DNA of 64,000 nt from Mycobacteroides chelonae CCUG 47445 (GTDB taxonomy: Bacteria > Actinomycetota > Actinomycetes > Mycobacteriales > Mycobacteriaceae). The DNA lies in the NCBI RefSeq assembly GCF_001632805.1, contig NZ_CP007220.1, positions 992,001 through 1,056,000 on the forward strand, written 5' to 3'. Positions 7,802-14,400 of the stretch are shown piece by piece; positions within the stretch are counted from its first letter, which is position 1, and every line of letters begins with the position of its first letter. A program made the translations under genes and the position numbers. The notes under the pieces were generated by a model. The model had not been told where the DNA came from. It searched no databases and saw only the letters and a program-made list of their open reading frames with translations.

Positions 7802-9919
7802 ATGAACGATGATGCGCCCACGCAAACCCTGCCCGCCGCGCCCAGTCCGCAGCCGACGCTGCCGTTGACGGGTTTTGCCGCCGGAATCACCGGAGCAGCC
7901 CTGGTGACTGCGGGGGTGTGGGGCCTGCACGTACTGACTCCCGGTGGCGGTGCGGTGGGTTCGGTCGGCTGGGTTGTGCTGCTGTGCTTGGCGTTTACCG
8001 CCCTGGGTAAAGGCATCACCCTGCTGCGCAGGGCCCTGGCACCCGTCACGGACGCAGCCTTGGCGCCGCTGGCGCCTATATCTGCCCCCGTGCGTGCCAC
8101 GGCCGGAATCGTCATCGGCGCCAGCGGTATTTGGTGGGTGATGCGCGGCCACGCCGCCACTTGGTGGACACACCTCACCGGCACCGACAGCGCAACCGGG
8201 TGGACGTTGACCTCGCAGCTGGTGCAAGTGGCACTCATCGCCGTTTTCGGCGCGCTGCTATTCGGCGGCGCCAAAACCCTCGCCACTTTGATCTTCGGCT
8301 ACTCGGGCACACGCCACCGCGATAACAGTGCTACCGCAGAGCAGCGGTGGGCGCTGTTTTGGTCCAGTCACCCGGGCCTGGGCCTGACGCTACTCGCCGG
8401 TGGGGTGGCGCTGGTGTTCCTGGCCGGGTACGTCGTTCCGCGGGTGTCGGGGTGGCTTTCCGGCGATGACCCAATGGCCGCCTTGGCGGCCATTGCCGCG
8501 ATCCTGGCCGTCGCGTTCTTCGCGAATACATGGTGGTGGAAAGCACTATCGGGATGGTGGACCTGGGCCCACACCCACGGCAGCAGCGGCGGCGGCACCA
8601 GCCCGCTGGGACAGATGCAGGCCGGAGCCGCCGTGATCGCACTGATCTGGTTCTCCGCCATGGGATTTGGACTGGCATCCCCGGCCGATTACACCGGCCC
8701 CGGCGCCGCACCCTTGGCGCGGGCTGCCTGCCCACCAGATTGCGGTGGCGGAGGCAGTCTTGACGGTCCCCCTGGGGGCGGCAGCCAGTTCAGACCCCCC
8801 GACATGCCCACCCAACAACCCGACTACCAAGGCGGCATCAACCAGGCGCCCCTGAACCAAAACTCGGGAATCTCGATCTACAACGAAAGCCCTGCTCAGG
8901 GCAGCGGTCAGCAAGCCTCCCAAAACATGGGCCCGCAAATGTCCGGCCAACACGCCGCGCATGGCGAGCCACTGCCCAACTACGGCCCCTGGCAACCCGA
9001 CGCCCAACCTCCCGCCCAAGCACCGGTCCAGCAGGCACCTCAGGCTCCGCAGCCGGTCCAGCAAGCACCTGCCCAACAACCCGTGCAGCAGGCGCCTCAA
9101 GCACCGCAAAACCCCGTTGGTCAGCAACCAGCACAGCAGCCCCAACCCGGACAATCTCAACCGGGCCAGCAGCAGCCACTAAACCCGGCAAACCAACAGA
9201 ACCCGGCACAACAGCAGCCGCAGAAACAGCCTGATCAGACACCTCAAAAGCAGCCTGACACGCCGAAAAAGAACCCGATCGACCCCACTGATCTGGCAAC
9301 AGCGGCCACCCGGCGCGGCTCACAACAAGCTGGCCAGCAAGGCACGCAGCAGGCTGGCCAGCAAGGCACGCAGCAGGCCGCGAAAGCTGCCGAACAGGGC
9401 ACGCAGAAGGCTGCGCAACCAGGCGACCAGTTCCCCGCTGATTTCCACCTCGGGCAGGTCGCTGACGGTCTAAAAGCCCGCGGCACATACAGTCCCACCG
9501 GCACGCATTGGGGTGACACAGGCAAGACTATCGGCGCCATCACCAAGAGCCAGGCCGAGAACTTCGTGAAGGCGGGCGAACGCTTCACAGCGGTAGGCCG
9601 CGTTCTGGAAGTCGGCAAGATGGGGGTTGACCTAGCCAACGGTGCCCCTATACCGGAAACGGTAGGCGCAACTGCGGGATCTCTGGCTGGGGCATGGGCG
9701 GGGGCAGAAGCTGGCGCCTTGGTCGGCGCGGCAATCGGATCATTCCTCCCGGGCCCGGGCACGGCCGTAGGTGGCGTCGTAGGAGGCGTGGTCGGCGGGT
9801 TCGTCGGCAGCGGCATCGGTTCGGAGGTAGGAAAAGCACTCGGCGGCGCTGCCCGCTCAGCCGGATCAGCACTGTCAACGGCCGGCGGTGCCGTCGCATC
9901 CTTCTTCGGTAGTTTGTGA
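7802..9919 (+). CDS. Large membrane protein with proline/glutamine-rich linker and glycine-zipper C-terminus
   Basis: A 705-residue protein in three parts. Residues 1-295 contain about seven hydrophobic segments, with WWW and WW clusters near the end. Residues 300-530 are low-complexity and rich in proline, glutamine and asparagine. Residues 550-705 form a compact domain ending in a strongly glycine-zipper-like stretch (AGSLAGAWAGAEAGALVGAA and onward to about residue 680), the kind of sequence that inserts into membranes in pore-forming proteins and some toxins. I do not recognise the family. It follows the PLA2-like gene by 45 bases and is probably cotranscribed. A role in secretion, transfer or membrane attack is possible but unproven. 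Confidence 0.6.
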   Translation: MNDDAPTQTLPAAPSPQPTLPLTGFAAGITGAALVTAGVWGLHVLTPGGGAVGSVGWVVLLCLAFTALGKGITLLRRALAPVTDAALAPLAPISAPVRATAGIVIGASGIWWVMRGHAATWWTHLTGTDSATGWTLTSQLVQVALIAVFGALLFGGAKTLATLIFGYSGTRHRDNSATAEQRWALFWSSHPGLGLTLLAGGVALVFLAGYVVPRVSGWLSGDDPMAALAAIAAILAVAFFANTWWWKALSGWWTWAHTHGSSGGGTSPLGQMQAGAAVIALIWFSAMGFGLASPADYTGPGAAPLARAACPPDCGGGGSLDGPPGGGSQFRPPDMPTQQPDYQGGINQAPLNQNSGISIYNESPAQGSGQQASQNMGPQMSGQHAAHGEPLPNYGPWQPDAQPPAQAPVQQAPQAPQPVQQAPAQQPVQQAPQAPQNPVGQQPAQQPQPGQSQPGQQQPLNPANQQNPAQQQPQKQPDQTPQKQPDTPKKNPIDPTDLATAATRRGSQQAGQQGTQQAGQQGTQQAAKAAEQGTQKAAQPGDQFPADFHLGQVADGLKARGTYSPTGTHWGDTGKTIGAITKSQAENFVKAGERFTAVGRVLEVGKMGVDLANGAPIPETVGATAGSLAGAWAGAEAGALVGAAIGSFLPGPGTAVGGVVGGVVGGFVGSGIGSEVGKALGGAARSAGSALSTAGGAVASFFGSL
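9329..9376 (+). repeat. Two tandem 24-bp repeats inside the 705-residue gene
   Basis: The 24-base unit that begins GCTGGCCAGCAAGGCACG occurs twice back to back (9329-9352 and 9353-9376) and encodes the repeated AGQQGTQQ peptide in the linker. Identical copies point to recent slippage or duplication. Confidence 0.85.
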
Positions 9920-9943
9920 CAGACAGGGAACGAGGATCAGCTC

Positions 9944-10222
9944 ATGCTCACGGTAGCTGCAGTATTCATCGGTTTCATCGGAGCGGTAACCCTGCTCACT
10001 CTGATGCAAGTACGTCCATATTCGTCGCCAGTACAGCTGTTAACACTGGCGATGGGCGGAATATGTTGCGTGGCGCTCACAGCTAGCGGACTGTATTGGC
10101 TAACTGACTCGCAGACGCTACGAATCGGTACTTTATGCGGCGGTCTAGTGATCGCTCTAAACATCATCAAGTTGGCCAGGCGCCGTCGATACGTCACTAT
10201 ATCGGTGGGCGGCGAAGAATGA
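9944..10222 (+). CDS. Small three-TM membrane protein of the cassette
   Basis: A 92-residue protein made almost entirely of three hydrophobic segments (about residues 1-22, 29-50 and 61-76) with a short basic end (ARRRRYV). No family is recognised. It starts 24 bases after the 705-residue gene and is followed ten bases later by another small membrane protein, so all are probably one transcript. The base composition is visibly poorer in G and C than the surrounding genes, which supports a foreign origin of this segment. Confidence 0.55.
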   Translation: MLTVAAVFIGFIGAVTLLTLMQVRPYSSPVQLLTLAMGGICCVALTASGLYWLTDSQTLRIGTLCGGLVIALNIIKLARRRRYVTISVGGEE

Positions 10223-10232
10223 TGGGCACCGG

Positions 10233-10565
10233 GTGATGAACGGATTGTATGCGCTGGTCCTGGTTCTGAACTGTGTACTCATCGTCTCGCTTGTGTTTGG
10301 TGATGATTTTAATAGAAAGCTGCCCTCCAAGAGCGGATGGTATGTTCAGTTGGCAGCGTCTTCGCTGTTTATCTTTGTCGCGCCCAATCTTGCTATCGCA
10401 TTCGGCTGTATCGTGGGGGTAATGATTGCCCGGTTTATATTTGCCTTATGGCTCACCCCTCTGGGTGATAATACTTTCGCGAAGATACTTAGACCCTTTC
10501 GGTTGCCTGTTAAGCGAGTTAATAGATATGAGAAGCGTGAACGGTCTATAAGAGATGAGGATTGA
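10233..10565 (+). CDS. Small membrane protein of the cassette
   Basis: A 110-residue protein starting at a GTG immediately followed by ATG. Three hydrophobic stretches (about residues 1-22, 40-55 and 57-75) are followed by a basic and charged cytoplasmic tail (VKRVNRYEKRERSIRDED). No family is recognised. Its last 11 bases overlap the start of the lipoprotein gene, indicating translational coupling. Codon use is unusually A/T rich for this window (for example TTTAATAGA and the AGA-rich end), a sign of transfer. Confidence 0.55.
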   Translation: MMNGLYALVLVLNCVLIVSLVFGDDFNRKLPSKSGWYVQLAASSLFIFVAPNLAIAFGCIVGVMIARFIFALWLTPLGDNTFAKILRPFRLPVKRVNRYEKRERSIRDED

Positions 10566-11238
10566 GAAAGGGATGCTAGCTGTGAGGGAGCCCAAACGTA
10601 CTGCTGTCGCCGTATTGGGTGTATTCGTCGCCGTTGCAGCGGGGTGTTCTTCGCAGCAGTCGCCAAGCGACGCATCCAACACATCTGCCGCGTCGGTGAC
10701 GTCGTCATCGACATCGCCGTCTATGGCTACCGCCGATGGGTGCGCGACCAGTGACATTCCTCGAGTCACGTTGGATGCCAAGGCGCCGGACGAGCCGATG
10801 TTGGCAGTGCCGACACCGCAGGGGTGGCAGTATTCGCCGGCGATGAATTCGCCGGTGATTCGCGGGGCTGTGGCCAATGTGGGGTTGCGGGCGAACGATT
10901 TCACACCGAATGCGGTGGTGACATTGGAAGATTTGACTGGCAAGGTCGCCTCAGCGCAGCAGGGTATTGATGCAGAGATCGCCAGTGTGGAGCAAGGTGG
11001 CATGGCCGTTGAGTCCCGCACTGCGGGGACGGTGTGTGGGCACCCGAGTAGCACGATCACTTACACCCTGCAGAACCGGCCGGTGACTGCCCTGATCGCT
11101 GGGGTTGAGGCCGGGCCCAAGATCTGGGCCACGGTGCTGACCATCCAAACCGCCGAGCCCGGCAATCCCGCCTACACCGCAGGTAAGCAAGCAATCCTGG
11201 AGGGCTTCCAGTTCCGGCTGCCTGGTAATAGCCGCTAA
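10555..11238 (+). CDS. LpqN/LpqT-type lipoprotein
   Basis: A 227-residue exported lipoprotein. A basic start and hydrophobic core end in the lipobox VAAGC near residue 31, followed by a serine/threonine-rich spacer and a folded domain from about residue 75. The order in that domain (a PTPQGWQY strand, a VVTLEDLTGK segment, an AIASVEQGG-like helix, then a VLTIQTAEP strand) agrees with the LpqN/LpqT fold of mycobacterial lipoproteins, which bind envelope biogenesis proteins. Starts at 10573 or 10582 would also keep the signal peptide. Its place in the cassette suggests an outer-face partner of the membrane proteins. Confidence 0.7.
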   Translation: MRIEKGMLAVREPKRTAVAVLGVFVAVAAGCSSQQSPSDASNTSAASVTSSSTSPSMATADGCATSDIPRVTLDAKAPDEPMLAVPTPQGWQYSPAMNSPVIRGAVANVGLRANDFTPNAVVTLEDLTGKVASAQQGIDAEIASVEQGGMAVESRTAGTVCGHPSSTITYTLQNRPVTALIAGVEAGPKIWATVLTIQTAEPGNPAYTAGKQAILEGFQFRLPGNSR

Positions 11239-11352
11239 CAGCCTGCGCTGCTCGCCCGCCTTTGGCCTACCGGTTGGGGCGGCTGACGCAGCCGGGTCTA
11301 ACAGGTGCATGCACGCAAGGGCTGCAATGCACCACCATTGCAAGGAGATTCG

Positions 11353-12249
11353 ATGACCTCAAGTTTTGTTACCGTCGTGCTGGTCCTCATCGGTGTGGTG
11401 TTGATCATGCTGGGGCGCAGGGTATCTGCCCGGCGCGCGGTGTTGCTTGGTGCGGGCGTGGCGGCGGTTTTCCTTGCTGTAGTGGTGCTGGTGTCGTCGA
11501 TGGTAACCATTGTCGGTACCCGGCAGGTCGGTATCGCGACGGCGTTCAACCGGTCCACCGGGCAGACCTTCAACAACGGGCTGCACTTCAAATTCCCATG
11601 GGTGCAGGTACATGAAATGGATGGTGCGGTACAGATCGACACCTACCAGGCCGTCGCGGGCAGCGACCGCCGGATCCCGGTTCGGCTGGGCAACAACTCC
11701 ACCGCATTGGCGGACGCCTCGATTCGGTGGCAGATCAAGCCGGACTCGGCAGACGAACTATTCGTGCAGTACAAGACTTTCGACGGTGTTCGCGTGAACC
11801 TGATTGAGCGCAACCTCAAGGTCGCCTTGAACGAGGCGTTCGCCAAGTTCGACCCGCTGGACAAAAAGAACTTGGAAGAGTCGCCGCTGCCCAGTATCGC
11901 CGCCCAGGCATTAGGTCTGCTACGCACCAAGGTCGGCAAAGAAGTCGAAATCTTGGATGTGTCGGTACCGACGATCGACTACGACGACAAGACCGAAGAG
12001 CGCATAAACCAGATCAACGAGGAACGCGCGAATACCACCAAGGCTGGCCAAGAAGTGGAAACCAACAAGAAGAAGCGTGAAGCCGCCGAGGAACTTGCCA
12101 AGATGCCACCACCGGACCTTCGAATCTCCATCGCTAACTGTCTGAACAAGATGGCCGAAACGGGCAAGAACCTCAACTGCTTCCCCATCGGACAAGGTGT
12201 GGTCCCGACCCTGAGCATCCCCAACCCGATCACGGTCCCCGAAGGCTGA
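11353..12249 (+). CDS. SPFH/band 7 (prohibitin-like) membrane protein
   Basis: A 298-residue protein with two N-terminal hydrophobic segments and an SPFH domain from about residue 50 (VGTRQVGIATAFNRSTGQ, then FKFPWVQVHEMD and a VNLIERNLKVALNEAFAKF helix), followed by a charged coiled coil (EERINQINEERANTTKAGQE). Such proteins form ring- or cage-like membrane scaffolds around proteases, transporters or phage-entry sites. The ATG at 11353 has an AAGGAG five bases upstream; the earlier ATG at 11305 has none. It closes the six-gene run after a 114-base gap, so it could have its own promoter. Cys residues in the last 40 residues are unusual for the family. Confidence 0.8.
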   Translation: MTSSFVTVVLVLIGVVLIMLGRRVSARRAVLLGAGVAAVFLAVVVLVSSMVTIVGTRQVGIATAFNRSTGQTFNNGLHFKFPWVQVHEMDGAVQIDTYQAVAGSDRRIPVRLGNNSTALADASIRWQIKPDSADELFVQYKTFDGVRVNLIERNLKVALNEAFAKFDPLDKKNLEESPLPSIAAQALGLLRTKVGKEVEILDVSVPTIDYDDKTEERINQINEERANTTKAGQEVETNKKKREAAEELAKMPPPDLRISIANCLNKMAETGKNLNCFPIGQGVVPTLSIPNPITVPEG

Positions 12250-12486
12250 CCACCTAAGCGTGGATGAATCAGTCTCCTTGTGCTGATTTCGTTTACGCGC
12301 GACCGCTGGAGTTGATCTTCTTGGTGATCAGGGTGCTTGACGTGAACGCATACGCCCGGGCCCCTCAAGGAGCGTGCCGCCAGTTCTGCGCCGTCTACAG
12401 ACTCGACGCCGAAGATGCACGGTCCGCTTAAGTAGCAGCACGAGAAGGCTCACATCCAGGGTGTCGGTTTGTGCTGGCTTGCGTAG
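12250..12486. other. Non-coding or decayed region after the SPFH gene
   Basis: I see no intact gene and no strong hairpin here. Short open stretches exist, for example one ending at 12430, but none resembles a known protein. Confidence 0.4.
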
Positions 12487-12834
12487 CTCGTCGGTTCGGC
12501 GCGTGCGGAGATTCGCGAAACCCGGTGGGAAGAGGTGAAACAGGAGGCGTTCACGAAACTCTCGTATCAACGCAATGCTGAGATGCTCGATGAGCAGCTG
12601 CGGCGTCGACAGGCGGTCGCAGCTATGCGGACGTACGCCAACGCGCCCAGCAGCTCAATGCCTCTGACGCGGACGAAGCCAGAAAGTGGACTGCGTGGAT
12701 TCGTCAGCACGCCGACCGCACGGACCCGATCAACGGCCCACTGCAGCTCCTTAGCATCACAACCGCCAGGTACGCCGACCTCGAACCTCACATAAACGGG
12801 TGGAGCGCCTATGGCCCCCACCGGCGGTAGCACT
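12487..12834 (+). pseudogene. Frameshifted orphan gene, unknown function
   Basis: Two pieces of natural-looking, charged helical protein sit in different frames. The first (from about 12487: ARAEIRETRWEEVKQEAFTK, on to LDEQLRRRQ) breaks near 12610; the second (from about 12622: SYADVRQRAQQLNASDADEA, then WIRQHADRTDPINGPLQLL) runs to a stop at 12834. Each piece has stop codons or nonsense composition in the other frame, which is the picture of a single gene with one frameshift and a lost start. I do not recognise the family; the helical, Arg/Gln-rich first part resembles phage or plasmid proteins only in general character. Confidence 0.45.
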
Positions 12835-13031
12835 CACAGGGTGCCAGAGCCACGTTCCGAAATCGGCCAATACGCGTTCCGGCGGCAAGAACTTGACCTA
12901 TAGCTATCAGCAACAACGGCATTTTCAACACGTCCCCGAGGGCGGGGGACCTATGTGAATAGGTGTCTAAAACTCTAGCGGGTCGCCGGGTGTGCTTCGG
13001 ACGTCGGCCGGCGGCGGGCCGGGCGGTGTCG

Positions 13032-13330
13032 CTATCGGACCGCGGGCAGTCTGTCGGTTCCCATGAAGCTGATCAGATGGCCGGCGCATGACGCGGCTGC
13101 CGCTGCGCCGCCCGCCATGCCGCGGTGGGAGAAGTCGTGGCCCTGGAACTGCACGGCGGCTTCGTCACCGGATTCGGCGACGAGTTCGTCGAGCAGCTTG
13201 CGGTTGTTCCAGGCGATAGTGGCGATGGTGATCGGCGGCCACAGCTCAGCGATAGCTGCGTCTCCTCGCCGAGCATCTCGGTGATGGAAGGCAATCGTGA
13301 CCGACGGAAGACTGCGATGTGGTTGAGGCA
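13032..13330 (-). pseudogene. Fragment of nicotinamide phosphoribosyltransferase (NadV/NAMPT), frameshifted
   Basis: Read on this strand, RLPSITEMLGEE in one frame continues after a frameshift near 13247-13270 as ELWPPITIATIAWNNRKLLD, then QFQGHDFSHRGMAGG and AGHLISFMGTDRLPAV before a stop. This is the middle of NAMPT-type enzymes (WLPxxxETLL, LWPTTIAT, LHDFGYRGVSS, AHLVNFKGTDT), which make nicotinamide mononucleotide in NAD salvage. Everything downstream of the GTD motif, including the phosphate-binding half of the active site, is missing. It is therefore a dead remnant. Such genes are common cargo of phages and plasmids. Confidence 0.7.
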
Positions 13331-13388
13331 CCGTCGCCGCGCTACGAGGCTTGAGTGTGCCCTGGGGGCATAGCTGATACTTCTCCAC

Positions 13389-14084
13389 GTGGGTGTTGTA
13401 GAGAACTTCGGCGTGGCGAGCGGATCCGCGCGGCCCGGCTGGCTGGAACTGGGGTTAGCTGCGGCCACCGCTGTCCTTCTGTATCTAGTGGGCGGTGTCG
13501 CCGCATATTTCGTGCCGGAAGATTTCCCTGTTGCCCTCGGACATGTGAACTTCCTGATTTCGGGGCTTGCGCCGCTGGGAGGGTTTGCTGTTGCAGTCCT
13601 CGTTCGGATTCGCGATGTTCGTCCGTTCGGGTTGCGGCATGCGAGTCTCTTGTGGCTGCTAGCCGGCGTGATGATCGGCCTGGCGTGCTTCGGGCTTAGT
13701 TGGCCGGTTTCGGCGATTTTTGACCCGCTATTTCCGGGGACGCAGGGGGTGCAGCAGCCCTACCGTGATGCTGCACGGTCGGGAGCAGTGCCTCTTATCG
13801 TGGCAGTGGGGCTGGGCGGCATCTTGACGCCGCTCGGTGAGGAAGCTTTGTTTCGTGGCGTGCTTGCGACTTTCCTGTTCCGCTGGGGGAGCTGCATCAG
13901 CGTGGCCTTCAGTGCGGCAGTTTTCGCTGTGGCACATGGGATCAACAGCGTGATGCCTTTGGCCCTCATGATCGGTTTGGCCACTGGTGTCCTGCTGTGG
14001 CGCTCAGGTTCGATCTGGCCTGCGGTCATGGTGCACATCGCCTATAACAGTGCGGGCATCTTGTATCACGGGCTCGGATACTGA
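13389..14084 (+). CDS. CPBP family (CAAX-like) intramembrane metalloprotease
   Basis: A 231-residue membrane protein with about six to seven hydrophobic segments. Glu151-Glu152-A-L-F-Arg156 is the EExxxR motif and FAVAHG with His183 is the second metal/catalytic motif of the CPBP (Abi, Rce1-like) family, so the key residues are intact. Such proteases act inside the membrane in protein maturation, signalling or bacteriocin immunity. I give the GTG at 13389; a GTG at 13413 is equally possible. It stands alone among decayed genes, next to the cassette at 6.5-12.2 kb, so a functional link with that cassette can be suspected but not shown. Confidence 0.85.
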   Translation: MGVVENFGVASGSARPGWLELGLAAATAVLLYLVGGVAAYFVPEDFPVALGHVNFLISGLAPLGGFAVAVLVRIRDVRPFGLRHASLLWLLAGVMIGLACFGLSWPVSAIFDPLFPGTQGVQQPYRDAARSGAVPLIVAVGLGGILTPLGEEALFRGVLATFLFRWGSCISVAFSAAVFAVAHGINSVMPLALMIGLATGVLLWRSGSIWPAVMVHIAYNSAGILYHGLGY

Positions 14085-14400
14085 CCACGGTGCCAGCCAC
14101 AACGATGCTTTAGCTATGCACCGGTCGCCTGGCGCGACACCGTACCCGCTCGGACTAGCACCGAAAGCCAGAAAGCCACTAAGGCCTGCCCGGCCACGAC
14201 CAGCGAGCCCACCCGGCCACCGGACCTGCAAGCCCGACTCCGGCCGGGACGGCGCCACTGCCAGGATCCCGTTGCCGAGGAAACTCAGGAAGTGTGAACC
14301 CAGGTAGGCGACGGCACTCAACGGCATTACTCCACCAGACGCTGCGCCGCTGCGGCACAGTCAAGTCGCTCTTGACTATGCCGCTACGGCCGGATGTTGT
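14085..14400. other. Intergenic region with a decayed MFS start and an inverted repeat
   Basis: The region contains the MFS remnant described separately and, at 14359-14377, an inverted repeat AGTCAAG-N5-CTTGACT just upstream of the peptidase start. The right arm contains TTGACT, a plausible -35 element, so a repressor bound here would block the promoter. The short distance to the ATG suggests a leaderless or nearly leaderless transcript. Confidence 0.35.
14150..14327 (-). pseudogene. N-terminal remnant of an MFS transporter
   Basis: From an ATG at 14327 the frame reads MPLSAVAYLGSHFLSFLGNG followed by ILAVA, which looks like the first membrane segment of a major facilitator transporter. The frame then loses sense, and a different frame carries SLVVAGQALVAFWLSVLVRA, also transporter-like. 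Nothing further survives. It was divergent from the peptidase gene and probably shared the 14359-14377 operator. Confidence 0.35.

Noticed and set aside
8961..9420. Dense short repeats in the 705-residue gene that look like a CRISPR or VNTR array
   Set aside because: They are in-frame Pro/Gln codon repeats of a coding linker with no regular spacers; only the 24-bp pair is a true tandem repeat.
12930..12960. GTCCCCG...CGGGGGAC hairpin
   Set aside because: Imperfect, no gene end nearby that it could terminate and no T-run.
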